Of a stretch of 64,000 nucleotides of DNA, positions 33,902-43,152 are shown one piece after another. A program made the translations under genes and the position numbers. The stretch spans positions 124,001 to 188,000 of the forward strand of contig CAUWGX010000003.1 in assembly GCA_963558565.1 (NCBI GenBank), read 5' to 3'. Each line of letters starts with the position of its first letter. Position 1 is the stretch's first letter. The stretch is from Atopostipes sp963558565 (GTDB lineage: Bacteria > Bacillota > Bacilli > Lactobacillales > Carnobacteriaceae_A). Below the pieces are notes generated by a model. It saw only the letters and a list, made by a program, of their open reading frames with translations, was not told the DNA's origin and did no database searches.

Positions 33902-35110
33902 TTAGTTATTTTCTTGTTGGTTTTTGAAGTATTCAACATCACGAGCGATCATAATTTCTTCATCGGTAGGAATCAATAAGACTTCTACGGCTGAATCTTC
34001 TGATGAAATAACACGCTCAACCCCACGAACGTCGTTTAATTCTTCATCAAGTTCGATGCCCATGAATTTAAAGTTCTTCATAATGTTTGCACGCGTTGTT
34101 GGTGCATTTTCACCAATTCCTGCGGTAAAGACAATCGCATCCACACCTTCCATTTTAACAATGTATTGGCCGATGTAGTTACGTACGCGGTCTTCAAAAA
34201 TGCGTAGAGCAATTTCAGCACGTTCGTCGCCATTTGCTTCTGCTTCTTCTAAATCACGCATATCGCTTGAGATCCCAGAGATCCCTTTCAAGCCTGATTC
34301 GTTGTTGAAGATATCAATCATGTCTTGGACATCTGTGAGCTCTAATTTTTCCATTAAGTATGGAATAAGTGAAGCATCAATGTCACCCGTACGTGTACCC
34401 ATTGTCACACCTGCTAATGGCGTGAAGCCCATTGAAGTATCAATCGATTCACCATTTTCAACGGCCGTAATCGAAGCACCATTTCCTAAATGAGCGGTAA
34501 TGATTTTCAAGTCTTCGAGTGGTTTGTCTAGCATTTCTGCTGCACGCTCAGCGACAAACTGATGACTTGTTCCATGCGCACCGTATTTACGCGCGTCATA
34601 GTCTTCGTAATACTCGTAAGGTAAACTATATAAATAATTGACTGCTGGCATTGTTTGATGGAATGAAGTATCAAACACAGCAACACTTGTAATGTCAGGT
34701 AAAACATTCTTGAATGCTTTAATGCCTGTTAAGTTCGCCGGGTTATGTAGCGGCGCAAGTTCGATTAAACTATCAATTTGTTCAATCACTTCATCGTCGA
34801 TAAGTGCTGATTCGCTAAAGATTTCTCCTCCTGCGACCACACGGTGACCAACACCTTCGATTTCATCGTAACTTTCTAGCACATTTAACTCGATTAATTG
34901 TTTCAATAATAATTCAACAGCCACTTCATGATCGTCGATGTCTAAAACATCTTCATATTTCTCATCATTGCCATATTCAATGGTAAAAATAGAATCTTTT
35001 AAACCAATTCTTTCTACAATTCCTGTTGCCAATGCTTTTTCTTCAGGCATTTCATAAAGTGTCCATTTTAAACTAGAACTCCCAGCGTTTATCGCCATTG
35101 TCTTTGCCAT
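33902..35110 (-). CDS. ackA: Acetate kinase
   Basis: The 402-residue enzyme interconverts acetyl phosphate + ADP and acetate + ATP. Landmarks: N-terminal AINAGSSSLKW, the AckA signature GHRVVAGGE, TSFHQTMP, AHLGNGASITAV, MGFTPLAGVTMGTRTGDID, and FTAGIGENAP near the C-terminus. AAGGAG is 7 bases before the ATG. It follows a YtxK-like methylase gene by 24 bases, a pairing seen in bacilli. It would generate ATP from pyruvate-derived acetyl phosphate, linking to the lactate oxidase made elsewhere in the window. Confidence 0.95.
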   Translation of the reverse strand: MAKTMAINAGSSSLKWTLYEMPEEKALATGIVERIGLKDSIFTIEYGNDEKYEDVLDIDDHEVAVELLLKQLIELNVLESYDEIEGVGHRVVAGGEIFSESALIDDEVIEQIDSLIELAPLHNPANLTGIKAFKNVLPDITSVAVFDTSFHQTMPAVNYLYSLPYEYYEDYDARKYGAHGTSHQFVAERAAEMLDKPLEDLKIITAHLGNGASITAVENGESIDTSMGFTPLAGVTMGTRTGDIDASLIPYLMEKLELTDVQDMIDIFNNESGLKGISGISSDMRDLEEAEANGDERAEIALRIFEDRVRNYIGQYIVKMEGVDAIVFTAGIGENAPTTRANIMKNFKFMGIELDEELNDVRGVERVISSEDSAVEVLLIPTDEEIMIARDVEYFKNQQENN

Positions 35111-35134
35111 GTTTATTCTCCTTCAAAATTCATA

Positions 35135-36145
35135 TTATTTATTTTCATTTTTCCACTTCGTAATTTCACCAAGGAAAGATTTCATTGCTTCAAAATCTTT
35201 GAAATCTGGTGCATTACTGAGTAAAACGTCCCCCATTTGTTTAGCGTTGTTGCCTTTTTTCTGAACAACAAAAACTGATTTTCGCGAGGCTTCATTTGCG
35301 AAAATCTCTCGAGGCAACTGAATGATCCCTTGAATATATCCTACCTCTTGCAGAAAATTAACTAGCACTGAAGTATTTTCATCATCAAATACATTACTTG
35401 GAAGTAAGAAAAAGCCAAAGCCGCCTTCTTTTAAATAATTAAAAGCTTGTTCAATTAACAAATAGTGGCTATAAGACCTTTTATCTTTGTCCTTGAATTT
35501 CGTTTGATAGTCCGTTAATTGCTCTTCTAAAGGATAGTAGCCAATCGGTAGATCAGAAACCATAATATCTGCCGGTTGGACGAGTAAATTAGTCAGAGCA
35601 TCTTGGTAGATCAAATTAATCGGCGTGCGTTGAATGGTTGAGTTAGTCGATGCCAGTGACAGCATCAGCTCATCATTATCCACACCTGTAAGCGCAATCT
35701 CTCGCTTAGGATTTTGCATTAAAAAGTGATAGATCGTAAGCAAAAGGTTCCCCGTTCCCACGGATAAATCCGCAATATGGATTTTTCCTTCCGGCTCAGC
35801 AATAATCTCAATTAAATAAGCGATTAAAGATCCAATCGAATCCGGCGTCATTTGGTGATTAGGTTGGATATAATCCTCTTTCATCCCCCGTAATAACGCT
35901 AATTGCATGGCTTGTCGTATGCTTTCGGGTTCAAACTTTTCTAATGCGACTTCTTGATAAAGCTCTTCTAATTTTTGCACGATTTCTTTTGAAAGAACCT
36001 GGTCTTCATTATAAACCGTTCCTTCATCAATCAAATTTTCAGCAGTATGAATAAGAGCTTCTAAATAAGGAATCTTAAGCTCTTCTCGTAGTATTTGGGT
36101 TGATTCATCGAATGTGTGAAACAAGTCCATAGCATTTGTTTCCAC
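35135..36145 (-). CDS. YtxK-like class I SAM-dependent methyltransferase
   Basis: The 336-residue protein resembles N6-adenine DNA methylases: SAM motif I IADLSVGTGNLLLTIY near residue 125, acidic motif II GVDNDELML, catalytic-type motif SDLPIGYYPLE near 200 in place of NPPY/F, and GFGFFLLPSNVF. The target-recognition domain of restriction methylases is absent. Its position before ackA is the conserved ytxK-ackA arrangement; the substrate is not known. The start is a GTG at 36145 with AAAGGTG about 12 bases upstream; an ATG five codons later is possible. Confidence 0.82.
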   Translation of the reverse strand: METNAMDLFHTFDESTQILREELKIPYLEALIHTAENLIDEGTVYNEDQVLSKEIVQKLEELYQEVALEKFEPESIRQAMQLALLRGMKEDYIQPNHQMTPDSIGSLIAYLIEIIAEPEGKIHIADLSVGTGNLLLTIYHFLMQNPKREIALTGVDNDELMLSLASTNSTIQRTPINLIYQDALTNLLVQPADIMVSDLPIGYYPLEEQLTDYQTKFKDKDKRSYSHYLLIEQAFNYLKEGGFGFFLLPSNVFDDENTSVLVNFLQEVGYIQGIIQLPREIFANEASRKSVFVVQKKGNNAKQMGDVLLSNAPDFKDFEAMKSFLGEITKWKNENK

Positions 36146-36243
36146 GATATATTTTCACACCTTTACTTCTTTAGCTGATAAATAAATATCCTCTTCATAA
36201 TATCTTATTTACCGTAAACCGACAAGTTATTCTGACTTAAAAA

Positions 36244-36299
36244 ACTAAAAAAGACCACTTCCCGCTAACAAGTAACTGAGTAGTGATCTAGTTTTTAGC
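36244..36299 (-). terminator. Terminator of rplU-prp-rpmA
   Basis: Imperfect hairpin GA-CACT / AGTG-TC with AAAAA/TTTTT flanks immediately after the rpmA stop. Confidence 0.55.
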
Positions 36300-36302
36300 T
36301 AT

Positions 36303-36587
36303 TTAATTTGCTACTGGATAAACGGATACTTGTTTTTTGTTACGTCCACGGCGTTCAAATTTAACGACACCGTCGATTTTAGCAAATAATGTATCGTCTC
36401 CTCCACGACCAACATTGTTACCTGGATGCATTTTTGTACCGCGTTGACGGTATAAAATAGAACCACCTGTAACGATTTGGCCGTCACCAGTTTTCGAACC
36501 TAAACGTTTTGAGTGTGAGTCTCGACCGTTTGTGGTTGAACCTCCACTTTTACTTGTAGCGAAAAATTGTAAATTCATTTTTAACAT
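36303..36587 (-). CDS. rpmA: 50S ribosomal protein L27
   Basis: The 94-residue L27 carries the Firmicutes N-terminal extension MLKMNLQFFA followed by TSKSGGS. Cleavage after FFA by the Prp protease exposes the residues that reach the peptidyl-transferase centre (family knowledge). SKRLGSKTGDGQ and GTKMHPGNNVGRGGDDTLFA are typical L27. GGAGGT is 9 bases before the ATG. It is last in rplU-prp-rpmA, with its processing enzyme encoded just upstream. Confidence 0.96.
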   Translation of the reverse strand: MLKMNLQFFATSKSGGSTTNGRDSHSKRLGSKTGDGQIVTGGSILYRQRGTKMHPGNNVGRGGDDTLFAKIDGVVKFERRGRNKKQVSVYPVAN

Positions 36588-36622
36588 ATTGGTTGCACCT
36601 CCATTACTTGTAAGCTGATTTT

Positions 36623-36964
36623 TTATTCATTGTTTGTTTTAGAAACAGAGATATATTCTTGATACTCTTCTTGAATGTCCAATAAAGAATAATATAAGGA
36701 CTTTAGTAGAATTTGTGCCGTTTCTTGTTGGTGTTTAGCCATCTGAGACGGTAAAACAATTTCTATAAAGCCACCTTCTTCTTGATTGGCGTCCATTTCA
36801 GGTTCAATCTCTGCGAGCCGTGATAAATTATTAGCCGTCCCAATCGTAAGCGCGGAGACAGCCGCACAGACTAGATCATGTCCATAAGGGCCAGACTCAG
36901 CGTGACCTGAAAGCGAATAATTCATCACTTGATCGTTTTTATAATTAAAATGGGCATAAATCAT
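36623..36964 (-). CDS. prp: Ribosomal-processing cysteine protease Prp
   Basis: The 113-residue protein has the conserved His in SGHAESGPYGHDLVCAAVSAL and the Cys in the same segment, the H-x11-C dyad of Prp (YsxB). It removes the N-terminal extension of L27. It always lies between rplU and rpmA in organisms with extended L27, as here: 14 bases after rplU and 35 before rpmA. An acidic tail ends the protein. Confidence 0.93.
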   Translation of the reverse strand: MIYAHFNYKNDQVMNYSLSGHAESGPYGHDLVCAAVSALTIGTANNLSRLAEIEPEMDANQEEGGFIEIVLPSQMAKHQQETAQILLKSLYYSLLDIQEEYQEYISVSKTNNE

Positions 36965-36978
36965 GCAAACATCACTCT

Positions 36979-37287
36979 TTATGCTTTAATTGATTCAATC
37001 GTTAATTTTGTATAAGGTTGACGATGACCTTGTTTACGGTGAGAGTCTTTACGACGTAGGTAACGGTAAGTCGTTACTTTTTTCGCGCGACCATGTTTTT
37101 CAATTTTTGCTTCAACACTTGCACCTTCAACGAATGGTGTACCGAATTTTGCATCGTCTCCACCAACAAATAAAACTTCGTCAAAAGTTACTGTCTCGCC
37201 CGCTTCACCAGGTAATTTTTCGACATAAATTTCTTGTCCTTCTTCAACGGAAAATTGTTTTCCACCTGTTTCAATAATTGCGTACAT
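36979..37287 (-). CDS. rplU: 50S ribosomal protein L21
   Basis: The 102-residue protein opens MYAIIETGGKQFSVEEGQ and ends TYRYLRRKDSHRKQGHRQPY, both diagnostic for L21. It binds 23S rRNA. AGGAGGTG precedes the ATG. It heads rplU-prp-rpmA behind a consensus promoter and a structured leader. Confidence 0.96.
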   Translation of the reverse strand: MYAIIETGGKQFSVEEGQEIYVEKLPGEAGETVTFDEVLFVGGDDAKFGTPFVEGASVEAKIEKHGRAKKVTTYRYLRRKDSHRKQGHRQPYTKLTIESIKA

Positions 37288-37397
37288 ATTTGTTGCACCT
37301 CCTATTATAATATCTAAGACTCGCCGCTATAAGTGGCATCTCTGCACTTTGGACTTATATACGAGCGGTTGTAGATGTGGAACTACACAAATACAAC
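37288..37397 (-). promoter_or_regulatory. L21 leader RNA
   Basis: About 110 untranslated bases between promoter and rplU, rich in short complementary segments (for example CCGCT/AGCGG and TATAAGT/ACTTATA). The position matches the Firmicutes L21 leader, thought to give autoregulation by L21. A precise fold was not computed. Confidence 0.5.
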
Positions 37398-37403
37398 GTT
37401 AGT

Positions 37404-37432
37404 ATTATACCAAGCTTTATAAATCAGGTCAA
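37404..37432 (-). promoter_or_regulatory. rplU operon promoter
   Basis: TTGACC (37432-37427), 17-base spacer, TATAAT (37409-37404) on the minus strand. Near consensus. Confidence 0.85.
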
Positions 37433-37626
37433 ATACAATTTACTTTATTTTCTTTTTTGGGATAATCTTTTACCATAAAGACGCTTCGTCGAGATATACA
37501 AATGTACTTATTTGTTCATAAGGAGTATAATTTAGATGAAACAAGCAGCTTCAAATCTTTTCTATTCACTCTACACTGCTTTGAGTATCGATCATCGGGC
37601 AAAGGCCATAGAAAAGAGGGATGATG

Positions 37627-38655
37627 ATGAAAAAGTTATCGGGCTTGCGCAAGATAAGTCTGCTGGCACTCGTTGCTCTCCTTTTATCTCTCACAGTTGC
37701 TCCTCTAGCTACCGCTGCTCCTTCTCGTTGGGTCAATAAAGGAAATACTTCCGAAAAAGTTGTCGCCTTAACCATTGATGATGGTTCAGACGGGACGAAT
37801 TATGCAAAGATTCTTCAGATCTTGGATAAACACAATGTAAAAGCTACTTTCTTTCTAACAGGAACCGGCGCCCAAAATCACCCACAAATGGTTCGAAATA
37901 CGGTCGCTAAAGGACATGATATCGGGAATCACTCTTACAATCACCCAGACTTTACGAAGCTCTCTGCAGCGCAAATGAAGACGCAGTTAAATCAAACCGA
38001 AACCATCATTAAAAATATAACCGGCAAAACAACCAAACCTTATTTCCGTGCTCCTTATGGTAGTACAAACGCCAATGTTTTAAATACCGTCGGAAATGCG
38101 GGATACACGTATACTTTTCATTGGACGATCGACACGTTGGACTGGACCGGAAACTCAACGACCACCATCTACAATCGGGTCATGACCGGCCTGCAACCAG
38201 GGGCTATTATCTTAATGCATGCAGGTTACGGGGCTAAAAATACCGCCGCTGCTTTAGATCGTTTGCTCCCTGCGATAAAAAATAAGGGTTATAAATTCGT
38301 CACGATTTCTCAGTTGATGAAGCAACCGTCTACCGCCCCAACCGGCGCCACTTATACCGTTAAAAAAGGCGATACCTTATACGCCATTGCTAGAAAACAC
38401 AAGACAACGGTCGTAAAATTAGCGCAAGCAAACAACATTAAAAATATCAACCTGATCCGCGTGGGGCAAGTATTGAAGCTGCCAGGAACTTCTACACCTA
38501 AACCAGCTCCTGTTCGAACATATACCGTAAAACGAGGCGACACGCTTTATTCCATTGCTCGAAAATATAACACAACGGTGACGAAACTCGCTCAAGCCAA
38601 TCATATTAAAAATGTTCATGTCATTCGCGTCGGGCAAGTATTAAAGATTCAATAA
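37627..38655 (+). CDS. Secreted polysaccharide deacetylase with two LysM domains
   Basis: The 342-residue protein has a signal peptide (cut near ATAAPSRW). A NodB domain follows with TIDDGSDG (motif 1 metal/base Asp pair), HSYNHPDF (motif 2 HSxxH), RAPYGSTN (motif 3), DTLDWTG (motif 4) and ILMHAG (motif 5). Two LysM repeats at the C-terminus (YTVKKGDTLYAIARKH and YTVKRGDTLYSIARKY) bind peptidoglycan. It probably removes acetyl groups from cell-wall N-acetyl sugars, a lysozyme-resistance role. AGAGGG is 6 bases before the third of three ATGs, so 37627 is used. It is monocistronic. Confidence 0.9.
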   Translation: MKKLSGLRKISLLALVALLLSLTVAPLATAAPSRWVNKGNTSEKVVALTIDDGSDGTNYAKILQILDKHNVKATFFLTGTGAQNHPQMVRNTVAKGHDIGNHSYNHPDFTKLSAAQMKTQLNQTETIIKNITGKTTKPYFRAPYGSTNANVLNTVGNAGYTYTFHWTIDTLDWTGNSTTTIYNRVMTGLQPGAIILMHAGYGAKNTAAALDRLLPAIKNKGYKFVTISQLMKQPSTAPTGATYTVKKGDTLYAIARKHKTTVVKLAQANNIKNINLIRVGQVLKLPGTSTPKPAPVRTYTVKRGDTLYSIARKYNTTVTKLAQANHIKNVHVIRVGQVLKIQ

Positions 38656-38666
38656 CACAATAACAC

Positions 38667-38706
38667 CAAAAAAAGCAGTCGTATTTTCACATCGGCTGCT
38701 TTCTTT
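38667..38706. terminator. Bidirectional terminator, deacetylase / minD
   Basis: AAAGCAG-CG / CG-CTGCTTT arms with A- and T-runs, between convergent genes. Confidence 0.8.
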
Positions 38707-38715
38707 ACTTGCTAT

Positions 38716-39522
38716 TTAGTCTTTTCGTCCAAAGCGGAAAATTCGTTTCCAAAAAGGTAATTTCTCTTCCTCTTCTTTAATTGTGAGTAACGGGACAGAC
38801 TCTCCTAAAATTCGGCGAGCAATATTTCGATACCCTTTACTCGAATCATAATCAGGGTTTAATACGACCGGATTTCCTTTATTTGAAGTCCGAACGACTT
38901 GATCATCATCATAGATAATTCCTAATAATTCAATGGATAAATGGCGGGTAATATCTTCCACATCCATCACATCGTCATCATTCATCATTTCTTTACGAAT
39001 ACGATTGATGACTAATTTTGGTGGTTCCAAATCGCGTTGTTCTAAAATACCGACAATGCGGTCAGCATCTCGAATCGCAGAAATCTCTGGGGTGGTGATG
39101 ATAATTGCTGCATCCGCTGCAATGACCGAGTTTTCAAATCCTTGTTCGATCCCTGCCGGTGAATCAATTAATATGTAATCATAAAATTCTTTTAATTCTT
39201 CAATGATTTCCACCATTTGCTCTGCTTCAATCGAATATTTATCGGCATGCTGAGCGGCAGGGAGTAAATAAAGAAGATCATCAAAGCGCTTATCTTTGAT
39301 CAACGCTTGATGCAATTTCGCACGTCCTTCCACCACATCGACGATATCATATATAATTCTGTTTTCTAAGCCTAAAACAACATCTAAATTACGCAAACCA
39401 ATATCCATATCAATCAAGCACACTTTTTTACCTTGTAGAGCTAAAGCAGTACCGATGTTGGCCGTAGAAGTTGTTTTACCTACCCCACCTTTACCTGAGG
39501 TAATTACAATTGTTTTTGCCAT
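38716..39522 (-). CDS. minD: Septum-site ATPase MinD
   Basis: The 268-residue ParA/MinD ATPase has a deviant Walker A SGKGGVGKTTSTAN, LIDMDIGLRNLD, a DSPAGIE switch, and a C-terminal amphipathic membrane-targeting helix LPFWKRIFRFGRKD. With MinC it blocks FtsZ rings away from midcell. GGAGG lies inside the end of minC; the two genes overlap by 19 bases. It is last in mreB-mreC-mreD-minC-minD. No minE or minJ is visible. Confidence 0.96.
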   Translation of the reverse strand: MAKTIVITSGKGGVGKTTSTANIGTALALQGKKVCLIDMDIGLRNLDVVLGLENRIIYDIVDVVEGRAKLHQALIKDKRFDDLLYLLPAAQHADKYSIEAEQMVEIIEELKEFYDYILIDSPAGIEQGFENSVIAADAAIIITTPEISAIRDADRIVGILEQRDLEPPKLVINRIRKEMMNDDDVMDVEDITRHLSIELLGIIYDDDQVVRTSNKGNPVVLNPDYDSSKGYRNIARRILGESVPLLTIKEEEEKLPFWKRIFRFGRKD

Positions 39523-40220
39523 TCTTCAAATCCTCCTACATCTTTAGCAAATTCCGGACGAATTCGTGCTAAATTTTCCACGTCTGCAAATTCAATCACA
39601 TGTAAATCATTTAAAAAGACAATTTGTGATTTTGTGGCTTGCGGTTCTTTCGGTTCCTCGGCTTCTTCGTTTTCAATAATTTCAACATGCTCACTAATGC
39701 GAACCTGTCCATCAAATGAAAAAGGTGCAATAATCACTGCTTCTTCATTGCCAGCAGCCCCAGCATGGATGATGCCTTGGACATCTCCAATTACCAGGAC
39801 ATTCCCTGCTGAACGAACCAAACCACCCGGACGAATATTACCGATTAGAATGATATCTCGTTTACTATGGACAATCTGTCCATTTCGAATATTTCGAACG
39901 ACGATTAAAGGAGAAGTCTCTTTATGCCACTGTTTCGCTAATTCCCGATCAATGACGTTTTCAGCAAATTGCTTAATCACGAAATTTGAATGTTCGTTAA
40001 TGGATTTAACCAATGATGCTTTGACATCCTCTGTAAGGATTCGATTGCCAGAATCGATCGTCAATTCATATTCTTGTTTATATTTATTGTCTTCTTTTAA
40101 ATGCTCAAATAACATTTCAAGATTTTCTTTAATCTCATCTAAGCTTGATTCTTCATTTAAGAGCAAAAAATAACCTTCATTTGTCCCTTTTAACGTGATA
40201 TGCTTTTCCAATTCATACAC
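39504..40220 (-). CDS. minC: Septum-site inhibitor MinC
   Basis: The 238-residue protein has an N-terminal FtsZ-binding domain (residues 1-105) and a C-terminal beta-helix with VVRNIRNGQIVHSKRDIILIG, NIRPGGLVRSAGNVLVIGDVQG and HAGAAGNEEAVIIA, which binds MinD and FtsZ. An acidic linker (EEAEEPKEP) precedes the final segment. It lies 4 bases after mreD and overlaps minD, indicating one operon. Confidence 0.93.
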   Translation of the reverse strand: MYELEKHITLKGTNEGYFLLLNEESSLDEIKENLEMLFEHLKEDNKYKQEYELTIDSGNRILTEDVKASLVKSINEHSNFVIKQFAENVIDRELAKQWHKETSPLIVVRNIRNGQIVHSKRDIILIGNIRPGGLVRSAGNVLVIGDVQGIIHAGAAGNEEAVIIAPFSFDGQVRISEHVEIIENEEAEEPKEPQATKSQIVFLNDLHVIEFADVENLARIRPEFAKDVGGFEEWQKQL

Positions 40221-40224
40221 CTAC

Positions 40225-40752
40225 CTATTTTCCTGATTCACTCAACGTATTCACGACTAAACGATGAATGAAATAACTGAACAGCAACATTGCGAGTCCA
40301 TTAAATAGCAATGTTGCACTCAATCTAGAGACTACAAATACTTGGAATGAAATGGTTGTGATGCTTAAGATACGCATCAGTCCATAAACAACCAATTCCG
40401 CAGCGGTTATGCCTAAAATTGAAACCAATGTATAAGATAAAACATTCGGTTGAATCATTTGTTTTAGGTTAGAAACGATCGTTACGACCAACATAAATGA
40501 CGCCATATAAACGCCTAAAAATCCTAAGTAATACGCATCCATTATAAAACCAAACGCTGCGGCACTCCCTAGCATAAAACTTTCTTTATAGTGAAAACTT
40601 AAAATAATAAGTATTAATAAAATAATTCTTGGAACCACTAATCCAATATTCGTATCTAACGTTGAGCCCCAATAACTGGCTATAAATCCATCCAACAAAA
40701 CGGATGAAAACATCAATAAGAGGGGTAAGAGGGTTTGTTTCCAATGATTCAC
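40225..40752 (-). CDS. mreD: Rod-shape protein MreD
   Basis: The 175-residue protein has about five membrane helices and conserved-style IILLILIILSFHYKESFMLGSAAAFGFIMDAYY followed by GFLGVYMASFMLV. It is part of the elongasome with MreB and MreC and steers side-wall peptidoglycan synthesis. Start is 7 bases after mreC. Identification rests on topology and operon position as well as sequence. Confidence 0.9.
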   Translation of the reverse strand: MNHWKQTLLPLLLMFSSVLLDGFIASYWGSTLDTNIGLVVPRIILLILIILSFHYKESFMLGSAAAFGFIMDAYYLGFLGVYMASFMLVVTIVSNLKQMIQPNVLSYTLVSILGITAAELVVYGLMRILSITTISFQVFVVSRLSATLLFNGLAMLLFSYFIHRLVVNTLSESGK

Positions 40753-40759
40753 TTAAATC

Positions 40760-41647
40760 CTACTCACTTTCTTCATCCGCATCACTCACTGTTTCTGCTT
40801 CTCGATTAATAATGGTCACAAACCGAATATTTTCAAAATCAGCGGCCGGTTCAATGTATACTCGTTGACCGAGTCCATGTCGATCAAGAGAGACTTCAGC
40901 CACTGTTCCTACTAATAAACCACGAGGAACGAGCCCACCTAAACCGGAAGTCACCACATCTGTCCCCTCTTCAATCGTTGCATCAGATGTGATTTGTTCC
41001 ATGACTAAATGACCTCGATCGATATCAAAACCATTAATAACGCCATAAATGGTTTCGTCTCCTTGGACAATTTCTGTACTGGTTAAGACCGCCGCTTCTT
41101 CATTGGCGGTTAAAAGTGTTACTTTAGCACTGGTTGGGTTAACCTCTGCTACCCGTCCGATTAAACCGTTATTCGACATCACAGACATCCCATTTTGCAG
41201 GCCATCCGTACTGCCACGGTTAATAATGAGTTGATCCACCCAGCGGTCTGGGTTACGAGCAATGACAGAACCAGTCAGTGCATTATAATCGGTTAACGTT
41301 GACTGTAGGTCTAATTCTTCTTTTAAGCTTTCATTTTCTTCATTTAACGCTGTAATTTCAGCTTGCGTTTCCGCTAAACGATCGACCTCTTGCTTTAAAC
41401 GTTGGTTTTCTTCAAAGGTATCTTGTAAATGATTAACATCGGAGAAAAAACTATTTAAAGCGTTGACGGGTGCCGAAAACACACGGCCAACAACGGCGGT
41501 CATATCACCCGTTATTTTTTGAAAATAAGGGGGCGAGCCAAAATGACTAAATGAAAACCATAAAATCCCTATAAAAAAAATAAAGCTAACTAATAAAGTG
41601 ATTAGTTTTTTATTATCGAAAAAGTTCTTCAACCTCTCACTCCTCAC
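40760..41647 (-). CDS. mreC: Rod-shape protein MreC
   Basis: The 295-residue bitopic membrane protein has a basic N-terminus, a helix at residues 16-34, a coiled coil at about 70-105 (EENQRLKQEVDRLAETQAEI), then beta-barrel domains. These carry MreC signatures PDRWVDQLIINRGSTDGLQNGM and VVTSGLGGLVPRGLLVGTV. It links MreB inside with PBPs outside. It lies 21 bases after mreB. Confidence 0.95.
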   Translation of the reverse strand: MRSERLKNFFDNKKLITLLVSFIFFIGILWFSFSHFGSPPYFQKITGDMTAVVGRVFSAPVNALNSFFSDVNHLQDTFEENQRLKQEVDRLAETQAEITALNEENESLKEELDLQSTLTDYNALTGSVIARNPDRWVDQLIINRGSTDGLQNGMSVMSNNGLIGRVAEVNPTSAKVTLLTANEEAAVLTSTEIVQGDETIYGVINGFDIDRGHLVMEQITSDATIEEGTDVVTSGLGGLVPRGLLVGTVAEVSLDRHGLGQRVYIEPAADFENIRFVTIINREAETVSDADEESE

Positions 41648-41668
41648 ACTTCCTTATTATTTTTTACT

Positions 41669-42682
41669 TTATTTTCTCTTTTGTAAAACTTCAATTTGAG
41701 AAAGTGCAATGCCCGTCCCTAGTGCCACACAGTTTAATGGATCATTAGCGACGAATACTGGGACATCTACCGCATCAGAAATGGCTTCAGTTAAGCTATC
41801 CAACAGCGCGCCTCCGCCTGTTAAAACAATTCCACGATCGATGACGTCTGCTGAAATTTCTGGGGGTGTTTGTTCCAAGGTCTCTTTTACAATGCCAATA
41901 ATATCAGCGACCACTTCTTGAATGGCTTCGCTAACCTCAACCGCATCTATTGTGATTGTTTTAGGTAAACCAGTCACTAAATCACGGCCACGAATTTCAG
42001 TACTTTCTAATTCTTTCGCTGCTTCTAAGGAAGCTGAACCGAGTTCTTTTTTCACAGATTCGGCTGAACGTTCACCAATTAATAGGTTAAATTTATTGCG
42101 AATATGAGAGATAATCGCTTCATCCATGGCATCACCTGCTGAGCGGTTCATGTTGCTTGAAACCACCCCACCTAATGAAATCGTCGCGACATCGGTCGTA
42201 CCACCACCAATATCAACCACCATACTTCCTGTGGGTTCGTTGACTGGAAGGTCCGCTCCAATAGCTGCCGCAAAAGGTTCTTCAATTAAGAAAGCTTCGC
42301 GAGCTCCTGCCATCATTGCTGCATCGATGACTGCTCTTTTTTCCACTTCTGTTCCGCCACCTGGCACACAAATAACTACAGAAGGTTTTTGACCAAAACG
42401 ACTTCCTACTTTATTGATAAAGTATTCCATCATTGCAGCGGTCGTATCAAAGTCAGCGATGACACCGTCTTTCATGGGACGAGTCGCCACAATACTTCCC
42501 GGTGTACGCCCGATCATATTTTGCGCGTCTGTACCCACTGCGACAATGTCTCCTGAATCTCTTTCCATCGCAATCACAGAAGGCTCACCTGTTACAATTC
42601 CTTTACCTTCCACATAAACGTTTGTATTCGCTGTTCCTAAATCAATCCCGATTCGTTTTTTACCAAATAACGATAAAGCCAT
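41669..42682 (-). CDS. mreB: Actin-like rod-shape protein MreB
   Basis: The 337-residue actin-fold protein has phosphate loop 1 IGIDLGTANTNVYV, EPFAAAIGADLPV, phosphate 2 MVVDIGGGTTDVATISLGG, and adenosine motif GIVLTGGGALLDSL. Its filaments guide side-wall growth, so the host cell is expected to be rod-like or ovoid. GGAG lies upstream of the ATG. It is first of mreB-mreC-mreD-minC-minD. Confidence 0.96.
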   Translation of the reverse strand: MALSLFGKKRIGIDLGTANTNVYVEGKGIVTGEPSVIAMERDSGDIVAVGTDAQNMIGRTPGSIVATRPMKDGVIADFDTTAAMMEYFINKVGSRFGQKPSVVICVPGGGTEVEKRAVIDAAMMAGAREAFLIEEPFAAAIGADLPVNEPTGSMVVDIGGGTTDVATISLGGVVSSNMNRSAGDAMDEAIISHIRNKFNLLIGERSAESVKKELGSASLEAAKELESTEIRGRDLVTGLPKTITIDAVEVSEAIQEVVADIIGIVKETLEQTPPEISADVIDRGIVLTGGGALLDSLTEAISDAVDVPVFVANDPLNCVALGTGIALSQIEVLQKRK

Positions 42683-42876
42683 GAAAATTTTCTCCTTTGT
42701 TATTCAAAATCATTTTAAATATTTTGAGTTAAGTTTTAATTTATTTTTGGGTGGTTGTATCCACTACTTACTTGATACATATTACACTTTATTTATTGTA
42801 ACGTTTTTTCAAAGCATTTGCATTAAGAATATAGAAAAAGTCAAGAAATATGTAAAATATAGGTTTAGAAAATAAT

Positions 42877-42913
42877 AAAACCGAGGGACAATGATGTCTC
42901 CTCGGTCTTTTCT
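42877..42913 (-). terminator. Terminator of the cold-shock gene
   Basis: AAAACCGAGG and CCTCGGTCTTTT arms, 40 bases after the cold-shock stop codon. Confidence 0.85.
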
Positions 42914-42951
42914 TTGTAAATTTAATTTACAAGTAAGTTTTTATATTAGAA

Positions 42952-43152
42952 TTAAGCTTTTTCTACGTTAGCTGCTTGTGGTCCACGGTCGCCTTCTTCA
43001 ATATCGAAAGTAACTGTTTGACCTTCTTCTAATGTTTTGAATCCTTCTTCGTTGATTGCAGAGAAGTGTACGAATACGTCGTCTGCACCTTCACGTTCGA
43101 TAAATCCAAAACCTTTTTCTGCGTTAAACCATTTTACTGTTCCTGTTTCCAT
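42952..43152 (-). CDS. Cold-shock protein (CspA/CspB family)
   Basis: The 66-residue OB-fold protein contains GTVKWFNAEKGFGFIER (RNP-1) and DDVFVHFSAI (RNP-2). It binds single-stranded RNA and DNA as an RNA chaperone. GAGGAGG is about 9 bases before the ATG at 43152; the frame runs upstream to 43182 without a better start. About 190 untranslated bases separate it from radC, compatible with the long cold-responsive leader of csp mRNAs. Confidence 0.95.
   Translation of the reverse strand: METGTVKWFNAEKGFGFIEREGADDVFVHFSAINEEGFKTLEEGQTVTFDIEEGDRGPQAANVEKA

Noticed and set aside
37536..37739. 67-codon frame overlapping the deacetylase start
   Set aside because: Out of frame with the signal peptide-bearing gene and without a recognisable product.
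39634..40173. 179-codon frame antisense to minC
   Set aside because: Shadow frame with serine-rich random composition inside a clear minC gene.
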